Source: Siphonodentalium dalli
Lineage: Eukaryota > Mollusca > Scaphopoda > Gadilida > Siphonodentaliidae
DNA: 64,000 bases
Assembly: GCA_032622095.1 (NCBI GenBank)
Contig: CP136066.1
Coordinates: 116,583,319-116,647,318, forward strand
Direction: 5' to 3'
Shown: positions 34,472 to 46,308 of the stretch, in pieces
How the letters are laid out: each line of letters starts with the position of its first letter
How positions within the stretch are numbered: the first letter of the stretch is position 1
Position numbers and translations under genes: made by a program
The notes under the pieces: model-generated
Told to the model about the DNA's origin: nothing
Database searches by the model: none
Seen by the model: only the letters and a program-made list of their open reading frames with translations

Positions 34472-34586
34472 TAGCTACTCGCCATTGACGGTCTCCATAC
34501 GGAATCATTATTTATATATATGCATAAGTCTTGAGGTTTAATCCAAGCTTCGCTACTATGGTTCTGGCACATATGATGTATAAGTT

Positions 34587-35100
34587 ATTATATAGGATAG
34601 GATAGGATAGGATAATTTATTTACAATATACATGAATTATACCATGGCAGAAATACATAATAAGGTAAAGCAGTATATTGTCGGGGGTAGCCTAGCCATA
34701 TCGGGCTGTCTTCCTGCTACCCCCTAAACAGGTATCAGTATAAATAATAGAATAGATGCTTGTATCCATATCCACGCACACGTACAGACTATAATCATAT
34801 ATAAAACTTTGTAGAATCCAGTACTTAGGGCATATCAAAAACAATGTGAGCCAATCCAGACGAGTTGTAAGATCGAAAATGTATTATCTCTCCATATGAA
34901 TGTTTTGAACTGTTCAGATTTTCTAAACATATGATAGTTTCGGTTCCAGTTCCAGTTCCATGGGTTTATTAGGAACAAAACAGTTAATTTTTTATTGCTA
35001 CAACGGATTCAGGCGAGAGATACCACCATCTTTAGTTCGGTAAACACAATGAGGATCTATAAAGATCGCCGGAAAGTCTCTTTGTTGAGTGAGGTTTTGG
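34587..35100 (-). mobile_element. 3' end of another LINE (LINE5), tail (TATCC)n
   Basis: It begins with four to five ATAGG units (34592-34614) followed by AATTTATTTACAATATACATG, the mirror image of a LINE 3' tail on the minus strand. The rest looks like 3' untranslated sequence, with no RT block recognised. The right edge is uncertain. Confidence 0.45.
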
Positions 35101-35159
35101 GATAATTCAGATTAACAATATTACATATATGTAATGTTATATGTATGTCTAGCGGTATA

Positions 35160-35610
35160 GGTTACAGTGAAGTAATTCGATTGGTAGCGCCCTCCAACGG
35201 ATTTTGGACCAAGATGCAGGAGAGAATTAAAAAGATTCTGGGCTCTGGTTGGTTAATAGTAGTTTCGATAATTAAACATATAAAATACATGCAATCACTC
35301 CTCTTGAAATTTCAGACTCCAAACAAAACATTGGCACATTGTAAAGCACGTGGTTCCTAGATTTAATTTTTTTGGTGTGAGGTAAAAAATGTCAATATTT
35401 TTGTTATGCAATTCTGACTCTCGATTATAAATCCCAAATTTAAAGGTACATTCCATTCTCGACGATATGATTTTTTTCATGCAGAAACTTTGCGCAGATG
35501 CCAATTCCGGTGACCATGTACTAATTTATCACAATTCTTGGATAGTCAGGGCTGCAGGCCATTATATGTTAACACTGAGGCCTATGGGAAATAATTACTT
35601 CACTGTAACC
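35160..35610. mobile_element. Mariner-type MITE, copy A (451 bp)
   Basis: Terminal inverted repeats GGTTACAGTGAAGTAATT at both ends, flanked by TA (35158-35159 and 35611-35612), the target of Tc1/mariner elements. No coding. Copy B at 36502-37904 has the same sequence but with an insertion. Confidence 0.85.
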
Positions 35611-35752
35611 TAAAGCACAAAAATTATCCTTTTTCTCATTTGGGCCCAGTGGTGGGTTTTCTATAAATATTGACCAACAAACAATTAGGGAACTTGTAGC
35701 ACGTGGCATGTTATATTATTTGAGTCGGTGGTAATCAATGAGAAGCCAATAT

Positions 35753-36384
35753 TAACCCATCTGTGACAATTTTTGCTTCAAATTTTCACCTCGAAAATCT
35801 CCCTTTTTTGTCCGTTATGAACCCATATGTGTACCTTTAATGAATGTCATGGTAACAAATCACGCACTGAACATCGAGGGTCAATACAAAACTGAAATAA
35901 AGGCTTTTCGACTAGCCATGAGAGCAATCTAGATCGCTGTATGTGGCAGGTCTCTAAAATCTGATGTAAAACACGACCATTGCAGGGTTAAATGGCAGCC
36001 AATTAGTCTGCTTGAGGTGGCTTGTCGACAAAAAGTGTAACACGGTGGTGTGTTTGAGTGATGTGGCTGTTTCCATGCACATACATGTAGGCACATAATC
36101 ATTCTGCTGCACTCAAAACTTCAGTTTTTGCCAAAATTTCGTTTACCAGGACTCAGAATTTGTCAAGTGCGCCCAATTCAAGCTCCAGCGTGTCCATGTT
36201 TACCAGGCGAACCATCGTCCATATTTTCTCAGAGAGAAATCGGTCAGCTTTCACACCAATGATGGGTATATATGCTACCATCGTTTACTTTATCGACATG
36301 GACCTCACATGGTGACTTTTCGTGTTCATTTTAAGATATTTTGTGTTGTAATTGTAAACAGGGGTGGGGTCAGGAAAGGGTTAA
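35753..36384. mobile_element. Possible TTAA-flanked element
   Basis: TTAACCC at 35753 and GGGTTAA ending at 36384 are inverted and could be the ends of a 630-bp piggyBac-type MITE, but the match beyond seven bases is poor and no second copy was found. Confidence 0.25.
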
Positions 36385-36501
36385 TAAGACGAAAACAAAG
36401 TCATGGATAGAGATTTTGTATTTAATTTTCAAATGTGAAGAGTCCAGTGACCGATTTGTGTCATTTTCAGATGGCATGTCATTGACGTTGTTGTCACTTT
36501 A

Positions 36502-37904
36502 GGTTACAGTGAAGTAATTCGATTGGTAGCGCCCTCCAACGGATTTTGGACCAAGATGCATGAGAGAATTAAAAAAAATTCTGGGCTCTGGTTGGTTAAG
36601 GGTCAGACGCACGTTTTGCCAAAATTTCCTGGTATTTCAAAATGTATTTTCTCTAAATCTATCAGGAATATCTTTGTGAAATTTTGTACAAGAGATTATT
36701 GTGGTACCATACTTAAGAACCATTGGACATTTGGTTATTATAATCTCATTTACTTTACTTTTATGGCATGAAAAATCTTTAAAATTTCACTGTGTTCAGG
36801 TACCGAGAACTACTGTAAGACAGATTTTTTTTTAAAGTGCATTTCATATATACACGATATCATATCTGAAGATCATGAGAGGAGACTTAATTTTTCTTGA
36901 TTCATGAAATTAAATGATTATTTTCATTCAGAAAGACAACTACCATAAATAATTTTTTATTATTGAGAATTTTCATGCCATGCTTGTTGGTCATTGAAAA
37001 ATTGGGCTCAGTTGAGTTCTGGGTCATGGGTTCATAACCAAGTTAAATCTGACCACCATATCTCTTAACACTGTGGCCTAATTTCTGTTGATTGCTCCCT
37101 GCTTGAGTGGACAGCACCACATTTGAACATTTGTTTTCATTGGGTTGGCATATTTGTGACTGCTTTATTCTTCATTATAATACATGGGGTATGATGCTAT
37201 AATATGCAATTAAAAAGCTAACTCAACATTATGATACAAATGAAGCCTCCTCTCATGGAGTCAAGACAATAAGCTATTTGATGGTTGACATGTTGTTTGA
37301 AATTAAAAAAAATTCTGGCAGTTCTCGGTACCTAAAGGGACAGAAACGAAACAAATATTTTCAACCTCTCAAATGTATTAAAATCCATTATTGTTATTGT
37401 CTCTTTATAATTGCTCTGATTCTATATATAATGAAAATTATCATATGTAAAATTCAAGATTTTTCACCAGATAAATTCTTTGTTGAAAATCACTTGCCAT
37501 TTCTGGCTGGATTTACTGTGATTTATGCAAAACGTGCGTCTCCCCCTTAATAGTAGTTTCGATATTTAAACATATAAAATACATGCAATCACTCCTCTTG
37601 AAATTTCAGACTCCAAACAAAACATTGGCACATTGTAAAGCACGTGGTTCCTAGATTTAATTTTTTTGGTGTGAGGTAAAAAATGTCAATATTTTGTTCA
37701 TGCAATTCTGACTCTCGATTATAAATCCCAAATTTAAAGGTACATTCCATGCTCGACGATATGATTTTTTTCATGCAGAAACTTTGCGCAGATGCCAATT
37801 CCGGTGACCATGTACTCATTTATCACAATTCTTGGATAGTCCGGGCTGCAGGCCATTATATGTTAACACTGAGGCCTATGGGAAATAATTACTTCACTGT
37901 AACC
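36502..37904. mobile_element. Mariner-type MITE, copy B, with nested insertion
   Basis: Same family as 35160-35610, with the same 18-bp inverted ends and TA flanks (36500-36501 and 37905-37906). It is split at 36596 by a 947-bp element. The two outer parts match copy A closely. Confidence 0.85.
36600..37546. mobile_element. TTAA-targeting non-autonomous element nested in MITE B
   Basis: Flanked by TTAA at 36596-36599 and 37547-37550. MITE copy A has a single TTAA at the same place (GGTTGGTTAATAGTAG), so it is the empty site. The ends are inverted: GGGTCAGACGCACGTTTTGC on the left, and on the right the reverse complement of GGGGGAGACGCACGTTTTGC. No transposase frame. The TTAA target suggests the piggyBac superfamily, but the ends differ from the 11095-13804 family. 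Confidence 0.8.
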
Positions 37905-37906
37905 TA

Positions 37907-38637
37907 TAGGGTCATAGCCACGTTAGAGTAATCATTTCGGCCAATTTGGCCGGTTACTTCATGTGAGTTTTTCATCTGACGTGTGTGTCGGAATAATGAT
38001 GTGGAGGATTTATGTAAATGTTAGCCCAAACTACATTTCCAAGTAACGATGGTTTTGTTGTTTATTTTGAGGAATAATACCGCGTCAGATGAATTCAGCC
38101 CAAATATGTTAACAGTTGTCGTGTAAAACATTCGGCAGTAAGTTAGCGTTATTTAGTATTTGTGGATGTCCTTTAACATGGGGAAAATAGACTACTGCGT
38201 TTGAACGAGCATGTGAATTGTCGTTTTTAATGTATAGCAACTTTATAATCAATAACAGAGGCATTCTCTGTCAAATAAGGTCGCTCTATTTACGATACCA
38301 ATTGGGGAACTTTGTAAATTAAATTACGCGTAAACTTAACCTGCTGCAAATAGAAAAGGTGTCGGAATCGGCGTACTCGCCCCAGGGCTAACTCGCCCAA
38401 TCGGCGCGTGCCAACTCGGAATAAAAGGCCAACTCGGAATAAAAGATGCATACGGGGTGTTATATGGCGTTTGGTCCGTTGTTTCTCAATGAATATTATT
38501 GAAATTTGGTGTATATGTCCGGGCTGGGACATGGAATACAACAACGTTTGAATTGTTTTTAAATTTACAAATTTGTTGATTTTATTCATTTTGTTTTCGT
38601 TCTGAAACACACTATAAAGTGTATATAATATAATAAC
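37907..38637. other. Non-coding spacer
   Basis: No gene or mobile element recognised. A short stretch near 38370-38440 repeats CCAACTCGGAATAAAAG twice. Confidence 0.4.
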
Positions 38638-38930
38638 GAACACGAGACATACATAATTTATGAACTGTTAACAAAAGATATCAAATTCAATAGATGACAA
38701 AGATGACTCAGTGGAGTTTATAAAGTGAACATAAAAACATTGAGGTAAGAATCTTTTTAAGGAATTCAACTTTATTTAATGATAATAAACACATAAATTA
38801 AAATAACAAACATGAGACATACATGATTTATAAACTGTTAACAAAAGATATCAAACTCAATACATGACAAAGATGACTCAGTGAAGTTTATAAAGTGAAC
38901 ATAAAAATATTAAGGTAAAAATCTTTTTAA
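38638..38930. repeat. Two-unit tandem repeat of about 170 bp
   Basis: 38638-38760 and 38808-38930 are about 90 percent alike, each starting AACAYGAGACATACAT and ending AATCTTTTTAAG. Non-coding. Confidence 0.8.
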
Positions 38931-38934
38931 GCAT

Positions 38935-40300
38935 TACTAAACCGTTTAGCACAGTCCACTTCACTCATCCGATCATCACTAAACTTCATATTTATCTTGA
39001 TATTGATCTATCAGATGAGAGCTATCAAATATTTTTTTAATTTTATAAGAAAAAATGGTCGCCAGCGGCCATATTGCATTTACGTTATATGTTATCGCGT
39101 CATGTCGATATCTAGTATTACTTAGAAATTTCACCTTTCCAGATTCATAATTGCTCCATTGACTGTAACAGATGGAATTATTCCCCTCTTCGGATAGAGT
39201 GTCACTGAAACTTTATTTTGTCAGACTGTCTGTATAGTCACTGATTATATATGGCAATAATCTGTAATAAGATGTAGCACTATTTTATTTTATATTTACA
39301 TGCAGTGCTGTTTTTATACAACAATTCTAATCCCCCCTAGATCATCATGTGATCGACCATACATCGCGCGAGGACCTGGTTGAATTAAGGGGGTTTTTTA
39401 TGGATAACTTCTGTCCTCAAGCTAGATTATACTTATGACATTTAATGGCATGTTTCTAACATGGAGGGTTAGATATGCGTGAGACACCACCACTCTTGAA
39501 TTCACACCAAGTTACCAGCTGTCATATTCGGATATTAGAACCCATAGCCATGATATATGGTTTATTTTGTGTATACTAGTAATATTGTTATTTTCAGTAC
39601 CTTTATATACCAGTACTGTGTATAACAATGCATATACATTAATCCATGTATACATGTATATTGATTCAACGGATTCAGTGGTTTTGTCCATCAGTCTATC
39701 AAATTTGCGGGGAAAACATGGCCACAAGCAGTACACCCTGTTAAATTTCGAATTTGAATCAATTGGCGCACCCTGCAGCCAGCTTTTATTGGAGAACTTT
39801 TTCTCATGTGGATAGTTTTGGTCACCGCTAGATGTGAGCCATGTTTTGTTCTCAAGCTGTCCTTGTGAAGACATCACTGCCAGCGGTGATCTTGAATTTT
39901 ACTATTTTTATGGCTAAATAATTTGGTTGATCCTACAGACGACACCCCTTGTCCGATCGTCACCAGATTCCACAATGATCTTCTGGATAACCAGGGGGAG
40001 AGTAATCTAATTTTCCCGAATTTCGTTAAAAAACATTACCACAGGCAGCAATTTGGTATCTTACTGTTTGATCCTCTTTTGCGTGACTGAATTGTTTAGC
40101 AACTGTACAGTCATATCCCTCATCTGATAGTCACCACACTTTATATTGATCTTCGGGCTGACAACTAGATGGGAGCTATCGAATGCTTTGAATTTTTTTG
40201 GAAAACATTGTCGCCAGCAGTCATCTTCTATTTTGGTTTTTATATACATGTATATCTCTTCATTCGGATAGCCAGTATTACGTAGGTACTTCAACTTTCC
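38935..40300. repeat. Diverged remnants of the GGCCAT-core satellite
   Basis: Contains blocks such as CCGATCATCACTAAACTTCAT, GATGGGAGCTATCRAAT, aTGGTCGCCAGCGGCCAT and GGAATTATTCCCCTC that match the 7737-9255 element. Units are single or degraded, and no terminal repeat was found. A third set is at 58500-58990. Confidence 0.6.
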
Positions 40301-40481
40301 GCATTCCTGTCATCATTTGAAATATAAAAATTTACCTGATACCATGCACCCTTCAAAATTTGTTTCGTCGTATCTATTTTAATGACCCGTATGGTAATAT
40401 TGATACAGATATATTTGTCAAACATTTCTTTGTACAATATACAGGTATTTAGTTTGTAACTAAATCTAGAAATATATAATA

Positions 40482-41143
40482 GTAGCTGGTGGACCCTACT
40501 TCGTCCGGGATGTTCCCCTCTGATTTTCGGAGAATTGCGCGATTTAACCTTGAATTGACCATTTTAAAGGTGAAAGTCATGTCGGGTCACGATTTGACCC
40601 GCCCAAAACACTCCCCGGACAAAAGTCACGACAAAAGTACCCGTCGAAATCCGCCCGGCTTTACCCGATTTGACCTTGAATTGACAATTTTGAATGTCAA
40701 GATCAGGTCAGGGTCATAATTTGACCCACCCGAAACACTCCTGGGACAAAAGTAACAGTAGGTATTATATTTCGTTGAAATACTTCGTTTTACCAGATTT
40801 GACCTTGAATTGATCTTTTTTAATGTCAAAGTCAGGTCGGGATCAAGATTTGACCCGTCCAAATAGTCCAGAAACATGCCTACATCAGCACGTTCGAGAA
40901 CATGGTCCCACGTGAAATTGGACCCGTCAATATTGCTCCCGGGATCGAAGTAGTCCTACACACAAATTTTTAGTCGGATCGGTCAAGGTCCAGAAACATG
41001 CCTATGAGCGAGGTCAAGTTGACACGTTAAATACCAAATCCGAGTCGGATCAGTCGAGCAGTGTTAGAGTCTATAACACATACACACATGCATTCATGCA
41101 TACACACATACATACAGACAGGTGTTCCAAAATGTATAATCGA
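40482..41143 (-). mobile_element. Helitron-like element H1 (degenerate)
   Basis: Read on the minus strand it starts A|TCGATTATACATTTTGG near 41143, has a CACACATACATACAGACAG stretch, then diverged 115-130-bp units containing TGACCTTGAATTGA, and ends in GGGTCCACCAGCTACT (CTAGT in related copies). The structure matches H5 at 54769. The 3' end has lost the exact CTRRT sequence. Confidence 0.45.
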
Positions 41144-41389
41144 TAGCTACACAAATTCTATGGTAGATAGTTCACGGCCGACCTGATGCATGCATCTTAG
41201 TTTTCTTGTAATAATATACGGTAGCATTTATGATGTATGTTAGTTTATCGGCATGCTAGGAACGAGAATGCGATGTGTGTCCACTTCCAGGTGTGAAGAA
41301 CATTATTCGAGTAGAGTTAGGATTATGCATCGCGTATGACAATTAATGTTCGTAGTATTATAGAGCACAATCGGGACATCCTTTGTTTT

Positions 41390-42083
41390 TACAGCGTACA
41401 TTTTTCATGGCTATCTGTAAGCGCTTCTTCAATGCGTGCCTGCTTTGGCAAGAAGTATATACCTTTTCCATGTTGTGGGGAAGGCTCGTTTTTGTAATAG
41501 GAATATTTTCTTGACTTCCGGAACATGACCCCATATTTGGATACCATAAACTAAGTGGCTTTGAATCAGTGCATAGTATAATGTTTTCAATGCTTTACTT
41601 GGGGAAAAAAGTTTGTCACCTTATTGATGCAGTAGATTGCATGTGATATTTTGGAGCAGATTACGGATATGTGCTTTTTGAATGTCAAGTTCTCACCAAT
41701 GTGGATAACAAAGAATTTTGTCGAAGATTCATGCCCAAGATTTCCTATTCGGTTCAATTCAGTGTTATTTAGCTTTAATTTCAAAGTATTCCATTTTTGT
41801 CATTGTTTTGTGTGTGTAAAAGCATATAATTGCTTTTATTGATATTAATTGAAAGTTTATTGCAGCAGCACCAATCGGATACATTGGCTAATTCATTGTT
41901 GACATAACTTTGTACTAGTTCGCCATCTTTACCGCTTGTGAACAGTGTGTTGTCATCGGCATACGATAAAATGTCCATTGTTGTAGAATTTACCATATCA
42001 TTCACGTATATTAAAAAAATAATCGGACCAAGAATTGAGCCTTGTGGTACCCCACATGAGGTATTCATTGGGCTAGAGGTAAT
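41390..42083 (-). pseudogene. LINE3 reverse transcriptase fragment
   Basis: On the minus strand, 42068-41781 reads GVPQGSILGPIIFLIYVNDM and SYADDNTLF (intact YADD), then NKLSININKSNYML. 41784-41587 continues with HIGENLTFKKHI, and lower down LVYGIQIWGHVPE. These are successive RT and post-RT blocks of a LINE related to LINE4 but not identical. It is cut at 42083 by the 3' end of LINE4. The other part of LINE3 was not found. Confidence 0.8.
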
Positions 42084-42107
42084 TCAATTCAATTCAATTC
42101 AATTCAA
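42081..42107 (-). repeat. LINE4 3' tail, (TTGAA)n on minus strand
   Basis: Five AATTC units, which mark the 3' terminus of LINE4. This is the third LINE in the window with its own pentanucleotide tail. Confidence 0.8.
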
Positions 42108-42803
42108 TAAGTTTTTATTTGATATTTATAGAATAATAACATGTTATATACAACAGGATCCCACAAAAGCTGGGCTTATGAGGGCAGGACCCTTATACAA
42201 ATATATGAGATTAATATTATGTTGATATTAAAGTTGCTGTGTATATTTACAGGTGGTGCAATGGTGTGCGACAAATATAAAGATTTTGGGGATGGGTATG
42301 GGAGGGGTGTGGGCAGGGGGGAGGGGTGTGGGCATGTCACAGTTCACAGTATATTTTCATGTTGCAATGATATAATTGGTCATGTAAATACCAAGTTCCT
42401 TCTCATGCTGCGACCTGATGTAGATGCATCATATCACAACCCACATGAGTCGATCCAGGACATCTAAATATTATATTAGAATTTATTTACTTATACATGA
42501 AATTACTATATATTGATGCAGAGGTTGAGACATGTTTCGATAGATTAGATTTGGTTCATTCTGAGTTATCCATTGGTTAATGTACGGATTTCAGTATGGG
42601 ATGACACGTTAGATATATAATACATGCAGATGAAATATTCAGACTGTTCTTTCCCTCACCATGTAGGGCTAATCAGAGTAGGAGGAATTATACATTAAGA
42701 GTATGAAACAATAAGGAGCTTGTCCTAATCTGAATAGCCCTGTGGTGACAGAACTCTGTTTTGTACTAATATTAGAGTACATGTTGGTAACCAGGGAGGA
42801 GTA

Positions 42804-44052
42804 CTATTCAGTGGGGGAGGTTGGTTTATGTTGCTTGTTAATGAAATATTCTTTCAGATATTTTGAGTAATTGCTATCAATTTCTATTCTGAGTTTGCAG
42901 TCAGTTGGTAGTTCATTCCACAGGCATCTGGCTCTGGTTGATATGGCATTTTTTGCTTTTTTCGTTCTTTTAAATACACAGAATAGATTTGAATTAGCTT
43001 TGGACCGTGTATTGTAATTATGGATATCATGTAGGCTTGTAAATAGGGAAGTCAGTGATTTAGGGAGTTTCTTGTGGTGGAAATCATGTAAAATTTTAAG
43101 CAGTTGCATATTTCCAATGTCTTCAAGCAGTAATAAGTTGTGTTTCTTGCATATTTCCTGGGTATTTTTATTATTTCCATATGACAGTGTTGCAATTGCT
43201 CTGTATTGTATTTTTTCAAGTTTTTGAAGATTTTTCACTGTTGTTGCACTCCATATAGCATTACAATAGGTGAGATATGGGATAATAAGTATCGAATAAA
43301 GTGATTTCATCGTATCCTTTGGTACAAACTCACTAACCTTACGCATGACTCCTAGGTTTCTAGATAATTTATTGATAATTGTATCCACATGTAAATCCCA
43401 TGACAAAGTTTCTTCAATATTAATTCCTAGGAATTTAGTGTTTTTAACCCTTTGGACCAGTTTATCATTAATTTTTAGTTCCGGTAGAAAATTTAACGAC
43501 TTACAAAGATCTGTATTTGTGAAAAGCATATAGTTTGTTTTATCAAGATTTAAAGATAATTTGTTAGCTAGAAACCATTTGTTCATTGCCTCCATTTCTT
43601 TGTTAACAACATCATAAGCATTAATAATGTCTTTATCTGAGTAAAATGCATTTGTATCATCAGCAAATAGTATTACCTTTAATTTTTTGCACACATTTGG
43701 AAGATCATTCATGTATATAAGAAAGAGAAGAGGGCCAAGTAATGATCCCTGTGGCACGCCACAGGTTATATTTGTTTGGCATGAAAAGTTGCCTTCGTAC
43801 AGTACAGATTGCTTTCTATTTGACAGGTAGCTGCGGAACCAGTTCAGTGCAACCCCCCGACAACCATAGTGTTCAAGTTTATTAATCATTATATTGTGGT
43901 TTATTGTGTCAAATGCCTTGGATAAATCTAAAAATACTCCAATGGTGTGTTCTTTTTTATCTAAAGCTTGAGTTATTTTTTCTAATAAATCAGTTAAAGC
44001 AAGAATAGTTGAGTGATTTTTTCTGAAGCCATATTGGCTACTATATAGAATA
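42804..44052 (-). pseudogene. LINE4 ORF, second part: RT core and C-terminal region
   Basis: It continues the LINE4 ORF after the Helitron insertion: LYSSQYGFRKNHST, FLDLSKAFDTINH, then GVPQGSLLGPLLFLIYMNDL, FADDTN (catalytic FADD), NKLSLNLDKTNYMLF and the thumb block FLGINIEETLSW, followed by a C-terminal region with LTYCNAIWSAT and NELPTDCKL. It is open from 44052 to the stop at 42804. By wording it is CR1/L2-like. No disabling mutation was found other than the insertion. Confidence 0.9.
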
Positions 44053-46308
44053 CTAGCAGGTTAGCCCGCCACCGGCGGCTTGTCCGAAACATGACAGTTT
44101 TTTATATATTTTTTTTTAATTTTTAGCTCCACGCGTTTCAATAAGAACAATTTGTACCCGGTAGCTCCACCTGTTTCCGAGATCTGGTCGGCGCATGCGC
44201 GAAGCTGGCGTCGCACGGGCTCGGCGACCCGATAAAATTTGTACCCGGCGCAAGATACATTCACATACCAAATTTCAAGTCGATAGCTCCACCCGTTTCC
44301 GATATCTCGTCTGCGCATGCGCTGCACGGGCGTCGCACGGGCTCGCCAATACGACAGCGACGACCACCTGGTCAAACTACACTCACGTACCAAGTTTCGT
44401 CCCGATCGGTCGAGGTGTTGGTATCTGATGCAAAAGACGAAATTGTGAGTGTTGGTCAATAGTCCCCGCCGTGAACCTCATCGTCGCAAAGAGCGGACAG
44501 TCAATTAACCCCGTTGTGAACCTCAATCACCAACGCGACATAAACATGTGTTGCGTTCTAAAAATAGGAAAGCATTTTCTCTCTGCATAATTCTGCAGAT
44601 GCTAATAACGTTGCTCCCCGTAGGTAGCAATATCGTTGTTGTTGATATTTACGGCTTGGGGGCTATTTTCTTATTTAGCAAGTTTGAGCTCAATCGGTTC
44701 GAGTCTATAAAGGACACACTCATATATATGACACTTCCCGTGGGTAGCAAGTTTGAGCTCAATCGGCATTCCCTGGAATTTCCCGTAGATTGGCAGATTC
44801 CAGTATCTTTTTATAACGGTATATCTGGGGAGAAATCTGATGCTATATTCGTGATTATCTGGGATGATTTCGGTATATAACTATATACTGTAAAAACAAA
44901 GCGCGCCATCCGTGCTCGCAGGGTTGGTCAGAAACAAATGTTTTTTAAATTTAATGTATGTTCCGTATATCTCTCTGCAGATGCAAATAGCGTTGAATGG
45001 CAAACAGACGCTCTTTATAGAGATGCGTCAAAAACAAACGCTCATTAAATAATCACTTGATTAACACACGCCGTGCCTTTGCGGTGATTTGAGATTGGAG
45101 AACGGGTGCTCTGAGCTTTTCTAAACTGCGACCACGGTCGTGTCGGTGGGATTTGACACTTACATAGGAAGTTTGAGCTCAATCTGTACACGCGTTTTGG
45201 ATTCTATGAAGTACACACACACACATATACGAAGTCTCAAAATATATAGTACTAGCAGGTTAGCCCGCCACCGGCGGCTTGTCCGAAACATGACATTTTT
45301 TTAATATTTTTTTTTAATTTTTAGCTCCACGCGTTTCAATAAGTAAAATTTGTACCCGGTAGCTCCACCCGTTTCCGAGATCTGGTCTGCGCATGCGCGA
45401 AGCTGGCGTCGCACGGACTCGGCGACCCGATAAAATTTGTACCCGGTGCAAGATACATTCACATAGCAAATTTCAGGTCGATAGCTCCACCCGTTTCCGA
45501 GATCTGCCTTTCTGCATAATATTTCGAGCGATAACATTGCATTGAAATGTCAGACTCCCATCGTGAACCTCAACACGAAGTAAACACGTGTTTCGAGCGA
45601 TAACATTGCATTGAAATGACTCCCATCGTGAACCTCAAGACGACGTAAAACACGTGTTGCGTTCTAGGAAATGCACTCAATGCAGATGCTAATAACGTTG
45701 ACTTCGTATATATATATATAATGACGTTATTAACCCCGGCCGTGCCGTTTGAGCTGATTTTTATGACTGGGAGTGGAGTACGGGTGCTCGGAGCTTCTGG
45801 AAAACGCGTGGACGACATCGTACGTGATATTTTACCTTTAGATAGGAAGTTTGAGCTCAATCTGTCCAGCCGTTCCCGTCCTAATGTACTATTTCGAGCG
45901 ATAACAATTGTCAGACTCCCATCGTGAACCTCAACACGAAGTAAACACGTGTTTCGAGCGATAACATTGCATTGAAGTCAGACTCCCATCGTGGACCCCC
46001 AAGACGACGTAAACACGTGTTTGTTCCGGTATAACTTTGGAGACTCTGACTTCATATATATATATAATGACGTTATTAACCCCGGCCGTGCCGTTTGAGC
46101 TGATTTCGATGACTGGGAGTGGATAAAGGGTGCTCAGAGCTTCTCGAAAACACATCTACGGCGGTGTCGGTGGGATTTTACACTTACATACGAAATTTGA
46201 TCTCAATCTGTACACGCGTTTTGGATTCTATGAAGTACACACACACATATATATATACACACATATATACGAAGTCTCAAAATATATAGTATAGATAGAT
46301 AGAATAGA
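44053..46308 (-). mobile_element. Tandem Helitron-like element (H2+H3) inside LINE4
   Basis: On the minus strand it begins TC (46308-46307), preceded by host A, and ends CTAG (44056-44053), followed by host T, the Helitron insertion rule. A GC hairpin (CCGCC-GGT-GGCGG) lies 10 bases before CTAG. A second identical head (CTAG at 45255-45252) shows two units in direct tandem: 46308-45252 and 45250-44053. The second lacks about the first 17 bases of the 5' end. Each unit has the 5' sequence TATATATTTTGAGACTTCG, a CA-rich stretch and repeated internal blocks (AACCTCAACACGAAGTAAAC and similar). There is no Rep/helicase coding, so it is non-autonomous. Confidence 0.8.

Noticed and set aside
43440-43465. 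TTTTTAACCCTTTGGACC, resembling a piggyBac-type end
   Set aside because: It lies inside intact LINE4 coding sequence and has no partner end.
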